From Urechidicola vernalis (GTDB lineage: Bacteria > Bacteroidota > Bacteroidia > Flavobacteriales > Flavobacteriaceae): a stretch of DNA of 64,000 nt. Every line of letters starts with the position of its first letter. The stretch's first letter is position 1. Location of the stretch: positions 124,001-188,000 of the forward strand of contig NZ_JAVRHV010000003.1 of NCBI RefSeq assembly GCF_031846385.1. Reading direction: 5' to 3'. Made by a program: the position numbers and the translations under genes. The notes under the pieces were generated by a model, which was given only the letters and a program-made list of their open reading frames with translations, had not been told where the DNA came from and ran no database searches. Positions 1 through 9,010 of this stretch are shown here, in pieces.

Positions 1-1
1 T

Positions 2-2170
2 TGGATGATCGTTCCAGCGTTTATTATAGGAGCTGTATTTTCGGCATTTGCAGGAAATATTGGGATGCGTATTGCAACAGATGCAAACGCACGTACAGCG
101 GAAGCAGCAAAAACTAGTTTGCCTCAAGCATTAAAAGTTTCATTTGGCGGAGGTACTGTTATGGGGCTTGGTGTTGCAGGATTGGCAGTACTAGGTTTAA
201 CTTTAATATTTATGTTTTTCGTTGGGCAATTCATGGGGAATGATGGTTCTTTTTATGAAAATATGACCATCGTGTTAGAAACACTTGCAGGTTTTTCTTT
301 AGGTGCTGAATCTATTGCATTATTTGCACGTGTAGGTGGAGGTATTTATACAAAAGCAGCAGATGTTGGTGCAGATTTAGTAGGAAAAGTTGAAGCGGGA
401 ATTCCAGAAGATGATCCTCGTAACCCGGCAACAATTGCAGATAACGTTGGAGATAATGTTGGAGATGTTGCAGGAATGGGAGCAGATTTATTTGGTTCGT
501 ATGTTGCTACAGTATTGGCTGCAATGGTTTTAGGTAACTACGTGATTCAAGATATTAGTTTAGCTAGCGGTTCTCAATTTACAGACAACTTCAATAACAT
601 GGGGCCAATTCTTTTGCCTGTTGTAATTGCAGGTGTTGGAATTTTAGCGTCTATTATTGGAACATTTTTAGTTGGAATTAAGAACAACGATGCAAAAGAG
701 GCACAGGTTCAAAAAGCGTTAGATTTAGGTAACTGGGTGGCAATTATTTTGACATTGGCAGCGAGTTATTTTTTAATTACTTGGATGTTGCCAGAAACAA
801 TGGAAATGAAATTCTTTGGTGAAGGCTATGTAACTGTACCAGCAATGAACGTATTCTATGCGGCATGCATTGGACTAGCGGTAGGCGCATTAATTTCTGT
901 GGTTACAGCATACTATACTTCTTTAGGTAAGAAGCCAGTTATGGACATTGTTCAAAATTCTGGAACTGGAGCAGCAACGAACATAATCGCAGGATTGGCG
1001 GTAGGAATGAAATCTACTTTCTTGTCGGTTATTTTATTTGCAGCAGCTATTTATGGTTCTTATGAATTAGCAGGATTTTATGGTGTTGCATTAGCAGCAT
1101 CGGCAATGATGGCTACAACAGCGATGCAATTAGCAATTGATGCATTTGGACCTATTGCAGATAATGCAGGAGGTGTTGCAGAAATGAGTGAGTTAGAGAG
1201 TCACGTTAGAGAACGTACAGATATATTAGATTCAGTTGGTAATACAACTGCAGCAGTTGGTAAAGGATTTGCAATTGCATCAGCGGCATTAACTGCCTTG
1301 GCTTTATTTGCAGCGTATGTTACATTTACGGGTATTGATGGAATTAACATCTTTAAGGCAGATGTATTAGCAATGTTATTTGTAGGAGGAATGATTCCTG
1401 TAATCTTCTCTGCACTAGCAATGGAGTCTGTGGGTAAAGCGGCCATGGAAATGGTACATGAGGTACGTCGTCAGTTCAAAGAAATTCCTGGAATTATGGA
1501 AGGGACTGGTACACCTGAGTATGCTAAGTGTGTAGATATTTCTACAAAAGCAGCATTAAGAGAAATGATTATTCCTGGATTGATTACGATTATTACACCG
1601 ATTATAATCGGATTGGCATTTGGTGCTGAGCCGTTAGGAGGTTATATGGCAGGTGTATGTGTTAGTGGTGTTATGTGGGCTATCTTCCAAAACAATGCTG
1701 GAGGTGCCTGGGATAATGCTAAGAAATCTTTTGAAGCAGGTGTAGAAATTGATGGTGAGATGACATTTAAAGGTTCTGAGGCTCATAAAGCGGCAGTAAC
1801 TGGAGATACGGTTGGAGATCCATTTAAAGATACTTCTGGACCATCTATGAATATCTTAATTAAATTGACATGTTTAGTTGGATTGGTACTTGCTCCAATT
1901 TTAGGAAGTACTTCTTCTAACGAACATACAGGTTCAAAAGAGATGCATAAAGAAATTAAAGTTGAGGTATATGCTGAACATTCTGATGTTGCAACGGGGA
2001 CTATAACAATTATCTCTGAAGTTGACGGCGAGAAAGTTGAAGTTTCTACAAAGGTTGAAGGAACTGAAGAAGAGATTGAAGCACAAATCGAAAAACTACA
2101 GTCTGAAGTAAAAGATGGCGATAAGATTGAAGTGAAAATAGAAAAGAAAAAAGTGGTTAAGAAAAGCTAA
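2..2170 (+). CDS. hppA: membrane-bound ion-translocating pyrophosphatase, 5' end missing
   Basis: Integral membrane pyrophosphatase that couples hydrolysis of PPi to H+ and/or Na+ export across the inner membrane. The frame is open to the left edge (base 2), so the first membrane segments are missing; by family comparison roughly 60-80 residues are lost. The catalytic region DVGADLVGKVE and the DNVGDNVGD acidic motif are present, with many hydrophobic segments throughout. The GNTTAAVGKG motif carries Ala where K+-independent enzymes carry Lys, so this should be the K+-dependent class; Na+ versus H+ specificity cannot be decided here. After the last membrane helix there is an unusual hydrophilic tail of about 87 residues, rich in Glu and Lys. 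A bidirectional terminator follows. Confidence 0.96.
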   Translation, partial: WMIVPAFIIGAVFSAFAGNIGMRIATDANARTAEAAKTSLPQALKVSFGGGTVMGLGVAGLAVLGLTLIFMFFVGQFMGNDGSFYENMTIVLETLAGFSLGAESIALFARVGGGIYTKAADVGADLVGKVEAGIPEDDPRNPATIADNVGDNVGDVAGMGADLFGSYVATVLAAMVLGNYVIQDISLASGSQFTDNFNNMGPILLPVVIAGVGILASIIGTFLVGIKNNDAKEAQVQKALDLGNWVAIILTLAASYFLITWMLPETMEMKFFGEGYVTVPAMNVFYAACIGLAVGALISVVTAYYTSLGKKPVMDIVQNSGTGAATNIIAGLAVGMKSTFLSVILFAAAIYGSYELAGFYGVALAASAMMATTAMQLAIDAFGPIADNAGGVAEMSELESHVRERTDILDSVGNTTAAVGKGFAIASAALTALALFAAYVTFTGIDGINIFKADVLAMLFVGGMIPVIFSALAMESVGKAAMEMVHEVRRQFKEIPGIMEGTGTPEYAKCVDISTKAALREMIIPGLITIITPIIIGLAFGAEPLGGYMAGVCVSGVMWAIFQNNAGGAWDNAKKSFEAGVEIDGEMTFKGSEAHKAAVTGDTVGDPFKDTSGPSMNILIKLTCLVGLVLAPILGSTSSNEHTGSKEMHKEIKVEVYAEHSDVATGTITIISEVDGEKVEVSTKVEGTEEEIEAQIEKLQSEVKDGDKIEVKIEKKKVVKKS

Positions 2171-2197
2171 TCACGATTCTGAATAAATAAAAAAAAA

Positions 2198-2220
2198 GCC
2201 AGCAATTTGCTGGCTTTTTT
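2198..2220. terminator. bidirectional terminator between convergent genes
   Basis: GCCAGCA and TGCTGGC arms around ATT, with an A tract before and a T tract after. It can terminate hppA from the left and the convergent metallopeptidase-like gene from the right. Confidence 0.9.
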
Positions 2221-3251
2221 TATTGGGGAATGTTTTTTAATTCAATTAATGTTTGTCGAACGGCATCATTGTAAGTGTATTTTTTAACAAGTCGATAGTA
2301 TTTTAGTTTTTCCACGATAAAGGGTAAATAATTAAATTGTCGGTTCTTCACATATTCATCCATCAATGAGTTGCTACTTTCTGCATCGTTAAGCAATTCT
2401 GGAATAATGACTTCTCCTGCTCGAACAAAATGTTCAATTAAACAAGTTTCCCAATTGTGATAACCTTGCGGGTACATGGTCTCTTTCATAGGGCTAAACA
2501 GGTGGTTTGTTTCTTTAATAATATCAGAGTTTTTCAGTACATGGTCGTTTACAAATGAATGCCCAAATTCGTGTATTGCTAATTCCTTAAATGATTTACT
2601 GTTAGAGAAATTAAAATTAATTTCCAATGGTCCTAAAGTGAATACCGCCGTTTTCATATTGTTTTCAAAACCTCCAAATGCGGCTGAAGGCCAAATAGTA
2701 ATACTTGGCACTATTATATAATTTTCAAATTTTCGATTATAGAATGTTTCTAATTCTTGCAATAATTCAAATGAAGGTTTATTTTCTTCTAATAGTAACT
2801 GAATCTTATCACGGTATGGTTCTAAATTATCGAAAACAGTTTGGAAGTTAGATGTTAATGCGAATTGATTAAGAGCATTAGCCAGTTTAATTAGTTGAAT
2901 TGATTTCTCATTGGACAAATGTTCGTAAATATTTCTAATATGATTTTCAATATCAAAAGTGTTGTCAAATGGTAATTCTGGCAATATATAGCAGAAGTTT
3001 TCAAGAAATCCATACCCCATACTTCCTCCAATTTCAAAAATTTTGGTCATGGAGTCATTATTTAGATCTTCTTCGTAGGAATGAATTATTTTATAAATGG
3101 GGTTGTTTTTATCATTTTCAGAGGGGTCGGCTAGTTCAATAATGTAGCCAAATAATTCAGTGTTTTTTTTAAATGTTATAGCTACTTCTTTGTGTTGGCT
3201 AAAAATTGAAATCGAAAGGAATAGAAATAAAAGGATTTTTAATGTTTTCAT
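2220..3251 (-). CDS. secreted HExxH metallopeptidase-like protein (DUF4932-like)
   Basis: The start is placed at 3251 because the protein then begins MKTLKILLFLFLSISIFSQ, a good signal peptide; an in-frame ATG ten codons upstream would add a hydrophilic lead. Mature length is about 325 residues. The motif IHEFGHSF (His and Glu at 227/228 and His at 231 of the 343-residue form) is a zincin-type HExxH site, and downstream EHFVRAGE could supply a third ligand. This resembles the DUF4932 family of putative exported metallopeptidases. Substrate is unknown. It is a single gene, convergent with hppA. Confidence 0.75.
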   Translation of the reverse strand: MKTLKILLFLFLSISIFSQHKEVAITFKKNTELFGYIIELADPSENDKNNPIYKIIHSYEEDLNNDSMTKIFEIGGSMGYGFLENFCYILPELPFDNTFDIENHIRNIYEHLSNEKSIQLIKLANALNQFALTSNFQTVFDNLEPYRDKIQLLLEENKPSFELLQELETFYNRKFENYIIVPSITIWPSAAFGGFENNMKTAVFTLGPLEINFNFSNSKSFKELAIHEFGHSFVNDHVLKNSDIIKETNHLFSPMKETMYPQGYHNWETCLIEHFVRAGEVIIPELLNDAESSNSLMDEYVKNRQFNYLPFIVEKLKYYRLVKKYTYNDAVRQTLIELKNIPQ

Positions 3252-3341
3252 ATGATTAAATTTTAGAGCAAATAAAATCATAATCTTAATTACTATCGAC
3301 CGGAAACACGTTTCAGGACGTTTTATTTCACGTTATGGCAC

Positions 3342-4367
3342 TTATTTTAAGTATTCGGATGGGGTTTTACCCGTTTGCGATTTGAAGACAGTATTGAACG
3401 TAGATTTTGAGTTAAATCCAGATTCTAGTGCTAGTGCTAATATGGTTTTAGTACTTATTTCTTTCGATTGAGCTTTCGTTAGAAAATATTCAACACGGTA
3501 GGAATTGATGTACTCCTTATAGTTTTTGTTCAGTTTGTGATTGATGAGAAAAGAAATATATCTTGATGGTATTTGTATTTCTTGCGCTAATTCTTTTATT
3601 GGAAAATGAGGCTTCAGAAATGGCTTTTTGTTCTCCATTAATGATTCGATTATTTGTAAAGTTTGTTCATCGTTGAAATGTGTATAGTCAGAGTTTGATT
3701 TTGAAAACATTTGAAAAGACTGTTGCTCTAAAAATATAAGGAATGCAATAGTGAAGAAAAGAAAAATGAGCGTATATTCTATAACTTCAAAATATTGCCA
3801 GCCAATGAATGAAAAAACAATCCAAAAAAGGTTTAAAAGCGAAAGACTACACATTAAAGAGAAAAATCTAAAATTCGAAATAACTCCTTTACCCTTAAAT
3901 TTAAACAACTGATTAGATTGAGAAGTTTTAATCCAAAAACTAATCATAACTCCTGTCATCCAAACTAATGGAATATACTCCGACAAAATTATCCATAAAA
4001 GGTTTTCTCTTAAAATGAGTATTCCATGATAGGAAAGAGTTTGTAATGAAACTTCAATCAGAAAAGGAAGAAATAAAGCAAGTTGCCATTTATTAATCTT
4101 GAAATTATCATTTGTATTCAATTGTACAAATATCCACAGCGAAGGAGGAATTATCGTATAATACAATAAAAGTGAGATAGGAAAATTATCAGCATTTGCG
4201 TTATAACCAGAAAATGTTCCCCAAGAAAATAACAGTTCAAATGAGAAAATTAAGGTCACGATTCCTAAAAAAAAATGCGATTTATGACCTCTAAAAATTT
4301 GGGCTAGTAGTGATAGGCTAATCATACTAGCAAGTACAAATGAAATAAGAAATATACTTTCGTTCAT
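3342..4367 (-). CDS. AraC-family regulator with N-terminal membrane domain
   Basis: 341 residues. The first ~225 form about seven hydrophobic segments, the 7TM sensor layout common in Bacteroidota. The last ~100 form an AraC/XylS DNA-binding domain with two helix-turn-helix units, ending in the typical GKTPSEYLK. It is probably a membrane-embedded sensor regulator. No target is obvious; both neighbours on the same strand are unrelated enzymes. Confidence 0.88.
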   Translation of the reverse strand: MNESIFLISFVLASMISLSLLAQIFRGHKSHFFLGIVTLIFSFELLFSWGTFSGYNANADNFPISLLLYYTIIPPSLWIFVQLNTNDNFKINKWQLALFLPFLIEVSLQTLSYHGILILRENLLWIILSEYIPLVWMTGVMISFWIKTSQSNQLFKFKGKGVISNFRFFSLMCSLSLLNLFWIVFSFIGWQYFEVIEYTLIFLFFTIAFLIFLEQQSFQMFSKSNSDYTHFNDEQTLQIIESLMENKKPFLKPHFPIKELAQEIQIPSRYISFLINHKLNKNYKEYINSYRVEYFLTKAQSKEISTKTILALALESGFNSKSTFNTVFKSQTGKTPSEYLK

Positions 4368-4407
4368 TATCCAATTATTAGTAGTGCAATGAAACTAATA
4401 TATTTTC

Positions 4408-5022
4408 TTAAAACAACCCATGTATCTGGGCATCTATACGTTCTATTATAGAAGAAAGATCTTCTGGATTGTCTACAAAGTTTAAATTGTCGATGTCAAT
4501 AACTAATAATTTTCCTTTGCTATATTGGCTAACCCATGCCTCGTACCTTTCATTTAATCTACTTAAATAATCGATAGAAATGGTGTTTTCATAGTCGCGT
4601 CCACGCTTGTGAATTTGTCCCACTAACTTCTCTATACTTCCTCTTAAATAAATTAATAAATCAGGAGGAGTTACTAGGTTTTCCATCAATTCAAACAAAG
4701 ATGCATAGTTGTTAAAATCTCTGTTGGTCATTAAACCCATTGCATGTAGGTTGGGAGCAAAAATACTGGCGTCTTCATAAATGGTTCTATCCTGAATGAT
4801 ATTTTTACCACTTTGTCTTAATTCTAAAACTTGTCTAAATCTGCTATTCAAAAAGAATACTTGAAGATTAAAACTCCAACGTTCCATTTCACCATAAAAA
4901 TCATCTAAATATGGGTTTTCATCAACCGATTCATAATGCGGTGTCCATTTATAATGTTTGGCTAAAAGTTTTGTGAGGGTTGTTTTTCCGGCTCCAATAT
5001 TACCTGCAATGGCTACGTGCAT
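4408..5022 (-). CDS. deoxynucleoside kinase (dAK/dGK/dNK family)
   Basis: 204 residues, the normal length for the family. The P-loop GNIGAGKTT (residues 7-15) is followed by the substrate-pocket region ERWSFNLQVFFLNSRF and the QDRTIYED segment that corresponds to the conserved DRS/ERS catalytic region. It phosphorylates deoxynucleosides with ATP for nucleotide salvage. Base preference cannot be read from the sequence. It lies 40 bases downstream of the AraC-type gene start and is likely expressed on its own. Confidence 0.9.
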   Translation of the reverse strand: MHVAIAGNIGAGKTTLTKLLAKHYKWTPHYESVDENPYLDDFYGEMERWSFNLQVFFLNSRFRQVLELRQSGKNIIQDRTIYEDASIFAPNLHAMGLMTNRDFNNYASLFELMENLVTPPDLLIYLRGSIEKLVGQIHKRGRDYENTISIDYLSRLNERYEAWVSQYSKGKLLVIDIDNLNFVDNPEDLSSIIERIDAQIHGLF

Positions 5023-5374
5023 AATTTATTTTTTATAAACTTTAAAATTTGATTTACCTTATAAAGGTTTGTTTGTTAGTCTGTTTGCTTCGATTAAAGT
5101 ATAGGAAGTTTTAAGAAAAACAGAATGCTAATTTAATTATTTTTTAGTGAATCAAAGTGTTCTCTAAATACAAATATCGATTAAAAACAAGGGTTTTATC
5201 AACACTGATGAATTGCACTGTATTAAAATCTGTGTTTTAGTGTATGATTTGAAGTTTATCATTTCACCCGAAAAAATGCTAACGGTTTTCGATTTGTAAT
5301 CTTATAAAAGAGGTAAACAAGTAAATGTCGAAAGTACCTGGAATAAAATAATGTGACCATAATTATTAAAAACT
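5023..5374. other. 352-base intergenic region without recognised content
   Basis: Very AT-rich spacer between the start of the deoxynucleoside kinase and the end of the response regulator. I found no credible ORF, RNA gene or clear terminator hairpin, and no convincing TAnnTTTG box for the kinase gene on the minus strand. It must contain that promoter, but I cannot place it. Confidence 0.6.
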
Positions 5375-6049
5375 TTAGCAAATCATTTTATAGCCAAAAC
5401 CTCTAATATTAATGATTTGAATGTTTGCGTCTTGTTTTAGTTTTTTTCTGAGTTTTGAAATGAAAACATCCATGCTTCGGGCATTGAAAAAGTCATCATC
5501 ACCCCATAATTTTTTTAAAATTATTGAGCGTTCTAATACCTTATTTCTCTGAATATGTAAATGCCATAATAATTGTGCTTCTCTATGTGTTAAATTTTCT
5601 TTAGAAGTGCCAAATAACAATTCTTGTTTTAACAAGTCAAAGGTATATTTTCCAATATTAATCGGTTCATTTTTAGATTTTTGCCGTTTTAATAAAGCAT
5701 TAATTCGCACGATTAATTCTTCCATGCTAAAAGGTTTCTTTAAATAATCGTTACCACCAATTTCAAACCCTTCAACAACATCTTTAACCTGTGATTTTGC
5801 TGTTAGAAAAAGAATTGGAATATGCTCGTTTTCAAAACGAATTTCTTTTGCCAATGTAAAACCATCTTTAATTGGCATCATAACATCTAATACTAATATG
5901 TCCGGAGCATCGGTTTTATATTGTTGAAATGCTTCTTCACCATTAGTACAAAGTGTAACATCAAAATTGCGTGTAGTCAAACTTTCTTTAATAATTTGAC
6001 CTAAGGCGGGTTCGTCTTCCGCCAATAATATTTTTATTTTATGATCCAT
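5375..6049 (-). CDS. OmpR/PhoB-type response regulator
   Basis: 224 residues. The start at 6049 (MDHKIKILLAEDEP) is the only one giving a standard receiver domain; a further-upstream in-frame ATG only adds sequence from inside the kinase gene. Receiver: acidic pair at residues 11-12, phosphoacceptor Asp55 in LVLDVMMP, Thr83, and Lys105 in LKKPF. The C-terminal half is a winged-helix DNA-binding domain ending in IRGFGYKM. Its ATG lies inside the last codons of the histidine kinase gene (11-base overlap), so the two are translationally coupled. The likely target site is the triple repeat at 8007-8036. Confidence 0.95.
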   Translation of the reverse strand: MDHKIKILLAEDEPALGQIIKESLTTRNFDVTLCTNGEEAFQQYKTDAPDILVLDVMMPIKDGFTLAKEIRFENEHIPILFLTAKSQVKDVVEGFEIGGNDYLKKPFSMEELIVRINALLKRQKSKNEPINIGKYTFDLLKQELLFGTSKENLTHREAQLLWHLHIQRNKVLERSIILKKLWGDDDFFNARSMDVFISKLRKKLKQDANIQIINIRGFGYKMIC

Positions 6050-7550
6050 GGGCGAGAGAAATTTTAAAAATTGTTTTTCCTTTTTTACTAAGAACACTGA
6101 TATGGCCTTCGTGCTTTTCGATAATTTTTTTAGTGTAATGCAAGCCAATACCGAAGCCTTTTACGTCATGGACATTGCCAGTTGGAATTCGATAAAACTG
6201 CTCAAAAATCTTCTTTTGTTGGTTTTGTGGAATCCCTGGGCCGTTATCCATAATTAATACGGAGGAATCATCTTGTATTAATATTTCTACCAATCCATTT
6301 CCATATTTAATGGCATTATCTATCAGGTTTAATATGGCATTTTCAAAATGTAATATGTCTAAATTAAATTCTTTGCTTTTTAAAGCTGAAGAAAACTGTA
6401 TGGTTGCAGATGGGTTTGCAATACGCTGTTTTTCTGCAATACTTTTTATTAATGAAACCACATCCGTTCGCTCTTTTTCTAAAGTAAACTGGCCATTTTT
6501 TAAGGTTGCCGTTTCTAAAAGTTTTTCAACCATCAAGTTTAGTTTAGTTAACTGCTCTTGAGACATGCTAACATAACTTTGTGCTCTTTCAGGACTTTTA
6601 ATGGCGTCAAAATTTTGCAATCCTTCTAGTGCTATACCTATAGTTGTAATAGGTGTTTTGAACTCATGAGTAATATTACTGATCAGGTCATTCTTAATCT
6701 CTGAAAGTTTCTTTTGTTGATTGATTATCTTTAATAAATAAAATAAGCATAGTATTACTGCAGAGGATAAAATAAAAGATAAAAGAATGCCGAATGAACT
6801 TTTCCTTAGTGCAGCTGAAGTTGGATCTTTATAAAACGTAGTAAAAGTTTGATGATCTCTTAAATAAGTCGATTTTGAACCTACTTTGTAATCAAATATT
6901 AACCTTTCTATATTGTTGGTTTGTAAAATTGAGTCACGATCTTTAAATTCAAAATAATAAGGAGTAGAAATACTGTTTTTAGCCAATTGATTTAAAAATA
7001 GTGAATCTAATTGCTTTATGTTTATCGTATCCGTCGAAAAAGCAATCATCACGGACTGAATTCCCTTTATAACGCGTAAACTATCCGTATTTTTTTTATC
7101 ATGATAAATGCGTAATGGTCTTTTTTCTATAAGAGTGTCTTTTTCATTTAAGTCTTCAAATTCCATACTGTCTCCATCAAACAATAATTGATTGATGAGG
7201 TCTGGCATTTTTTCAAATTCTTCAGGATCATCAGTTTTTATTTCTAATGAATTTATTTTAAATTTTCTTTTACTATTTGAACTTGTGTCCGATATGTCTG
7301 ATTGGAAATTTGCAAATAAGTTATGATTGTTATTAATACTGTCGTAACTAACTATCGTTAAGAATTTGTCCTTAGAAATGGTACTATAATATTCATCAAT
7401 TGCGTTGTCTAAACTATTCTGAATTTCATTGTTTACACGTGTTTTATTTTCAATATAATTTTTGAAATTCCAGTAGAACTGCACGGCAATTGTAGTTACA
7501 ATTGTAACCGCAATTAATATGATAATCCATTGATATTTTTTAGTATTCAT
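6039..7550 (-). CDS. two-component sensor histidine kinase
   Basis: 503 residues. A membrane helix at about 8-27 and another at about 252-274 flank a ~220-residue periplasmic sensor with no recognised fold. The HisKA motif SNITHEFKTPITT places the phosphorylated His at 295. The ATPase domain shows the N box NLIDNAIKYG, G1 box DNGPGIP and G2 box GFGIGL. It pairs with the overlapping response regulator. The small secreted protein gene starts 22 bases upstream of it in the same operon, so that product may modulate the sensor. Confidence 0.95.
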   Translation of the reverse strand: MNTKKYQWIIILIAVTIVTTIAVQFYWNFKNYIENKTRVNNEIQNSLDNAIDEYYSTISKDKFLTIVSYDSINNNHNLFANFQSDISDTSSNSKRKFKINSLEIKTDDPEEFEKMPDLINQLLFDGDSMEFEDLNEKDTLIEKRPLRIYHDKKNTDSLRVIKGIQSVMIAFSTDTINIKQLDSLFLNQLAKNSISTPYYFEFKDRDSILQTNNIERLIFDYKVGSKSTYLRDHQTFTTFYKDPTSAALRKSSFGILLSFILSSAVILCLFYLLKIINQQKKLSEIKNDLISNITHEFKTPITTIGIALEGLQNFDAIKSPERAQSYVSMSQEQLTKLNLMVEKLLETATLKNGQFTLEKERTDVVSLIKSIAEKQRIANPSATIQFSSALKSKEFNLDILHFENAILNLIDNAIKYGNGLVEILIQDDSSVLIMDNGPGIPQNQQKKIFEQFYRIPTGNVHDVKGFGIGLHYTKKIIEKHEGHISVLSKKGKTIFKISLAHGS

Positions 7551-7572
7551 TCCAGTTCTATTTCAAATAATA

Positions 7573-7941
7573 TTATTTTGCTTTAAAATCTATTTTTGCA
7601 ATTTTAGACAATGTCTTTTGCATTTGTTTTGTCAGTTTATCAATTTCTGAAGATTTACCTGTTATTTTAAATGTTAAATCATCTATGTAAATAGCCTCAT
7701 TTAAATCTGTTGGTTTTTTGATGTAAACAAATGCTAAAGTAATATTTTCTTCAGGATCGTTGTTTTCAAACATTTCTTTAATCATATTCCAATCAAAATC
7801 TGATAACTCTTCAAAATTATCGGTTTCAATTTTAAAATCTGAAACTGTTGATACCTTAATTTCTGGTCTTGTTTTGGATTGACAAAACCCAAAAAAAGTA
7901 ATATTTAGAAAAACAATTGTAAGGATTATATTTTTGTTCAT
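7573..7941 (-). CDS. small secreted protein of unknown function, first gene of the two-component operon
   Basis: 122 residues with an N-terminal signal peptide (about 1-20, ending FGFCQ). The mature part is acidic in the middle (ENNDPEENITLAF) and lysine-rich at the C terminus. I do not recognise a family. It ends 22 bases before the histidine kinase start and is transcribed from the same divergent promoter region as the GLPGLI operon. That makes it a candidate accessory factor for the sensor; this is inference from position only. Confidence 0.7.
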   Translation of the reverse strand: MNKNIILTIVFLNITFFGFCQSKTRPEIKVSTVSDFKIETDNFEELSDFDWNMIKEMFENNDPEENITLAFVYIKKPTDLNEAIYIDDLTFKITGKSSEIDKLTKQMQKTLSKIAKIDFKAK

Positions 7942-7970
7942 GACTAGTGATTGTTTAGTATTAGTTGGTT

Positions 7971-8061
7971 CAAAAGTAAGTAGTTAAATTAGAAGGAAAA
8001 AGGCGGTTAACACTCATTAACACTCATTAACGCTGTGTTGTACTAATGCCAGTTACTTTTG
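7971..8061. promoter_or_regulatory. divergent promoter region with three 10-bp operator repeats
   Basis: Between the two-component operon (minus) and the GLPGLI operon (plus). Both directions have the same -7 box TACTTTTG: minus strand at 7978-7971, plus strand at 8054-8061. Neither has a TTG at the normal distance. Between them are three tandem 10-mers: TTAACACTCA at 8007 and 8017, and TTAACGCTGT at 8027. Direct repeats with 10-bp phasing are typical OmpR-family binding sites, so the adjacent response regulator probably activates one or both promoters here. Confidence 0.7.
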
Positions 8062-8087
8062 TAGATATAATTTAAACTTTTAAAAAA

Positions 8088-8945
8088 ATGAAAACACTTA
8101 TTTTAAACTTAGTTACTATTTGTGCATTCTTGATTAGTTATTTGGTAAATGCACAAGATTTTCAGGGAAAAGCATATTATCAAACTCAACGTAAAATGGA
8201 AATGAGTCTTGAAGATTCTGAAATGTCCGATGCTCAAAAAGAAAAAATGGAAGCCATGTTAAAGAAGCAATTTGAGCGTACTTATATATTAACTTTTAAT
8301 AAAGAGGCTTCAATTTATAAAGAAGAGGAGAAACTAGATGCTCCGTCTGGTAATGTCCAATCAGGAGGGATGCGTGTAATGGTAATGGGTGGAAATGCTG
8401 GTTTAGAACAGTACAAGAATACAAAGACTAAAAAGTTTGCAAATGAACAAGATTTATTTGGAAAGAGTTTTTTAGTAAAAGATGAATTAGAAACTTATAA
8501 CTGGGAATTTACAGATGAATCAAAAATTATCGGTAAATACTTATGTTTTAAAGCGGTGGCTAAAAGAGAAGTAGAAAGTATGTCTTTTAGAGTAGATAGT
8601 GATGATGAAGAAAAATCTAAAGATGTTGAAAGAGAGAAGAATGAACGCTTAGTTACGGCTTGGTATACTGCAGATATTCCTGTAAGTAATGGGCCAGACG
8701 ATTATTGGGGCTTGCCAGGTCTTATTTTAGAATTGCATGATGGAGATAGTATGTCTTATTTATGCACTAAAATTGTAATGAATACTAAGGATAAGATTGA
8801 AGAGCCAACAAGTGGAAAAGTGGTGAATCAAACTGAGTATCGAAAGTTAATGGAAAAGAAAATGAAGGAGATGCAGCAACAATATGGAGGAAGAGAACGA
8901 AAAGGCGGAGGCGGTGAGTCCATTAGTATTAGAATAGGGGGTTAA
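8088..8945 (+). CDS. GLPGLI family protein
   Basis: 285 residues with a signal peptide (about 1-23, ending VNAQ). It carries the family hallmark WGLPGLILEL at 207-216, preceded by WYTADIPVSNGPDDY, the standard GLPGLI context. The C terminus is charged and Gly-rich (GGRERKGGGG). Members of this family are exported proteins of unknown function that usually sit beside outer-membrane receptors. It is the first gene after the operator region and a paralogue of the next gene, so a tandem duplication is likely. Confidence 0.93.
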   Translation: MKTLILNLVTICAFLISYLVNAQDFQGKAYYQTQRKMEMSLEDSEMSDAQKEKMEAMLKKQFERTYILTFNKEASIYKEEEKLDAPSGNVQSGGMRVMVMGGNAGLEQYKNTKTKKFANEQDLFGKSFLVKDELETYNWEFTDESKIIGKYLCFKAVAKREVESMSFRVDSDDEEKSKDVEREKNERLVTAWYTADIPVSNGPDDYWGLPGLILELHDGDSMSYLCTKIVMNTKDKIEEPTSGKVVNQTEYRKLMEKKMKEMQQQYGGRERKGGGGESISIRIGG

Positions 8946-9010
8946 TAGTTGATTAAACTTTTTGTAATTTTTGAAGTCTTAGGTTTAAATGAATTATAAA
9001 TAGTTTAGTT

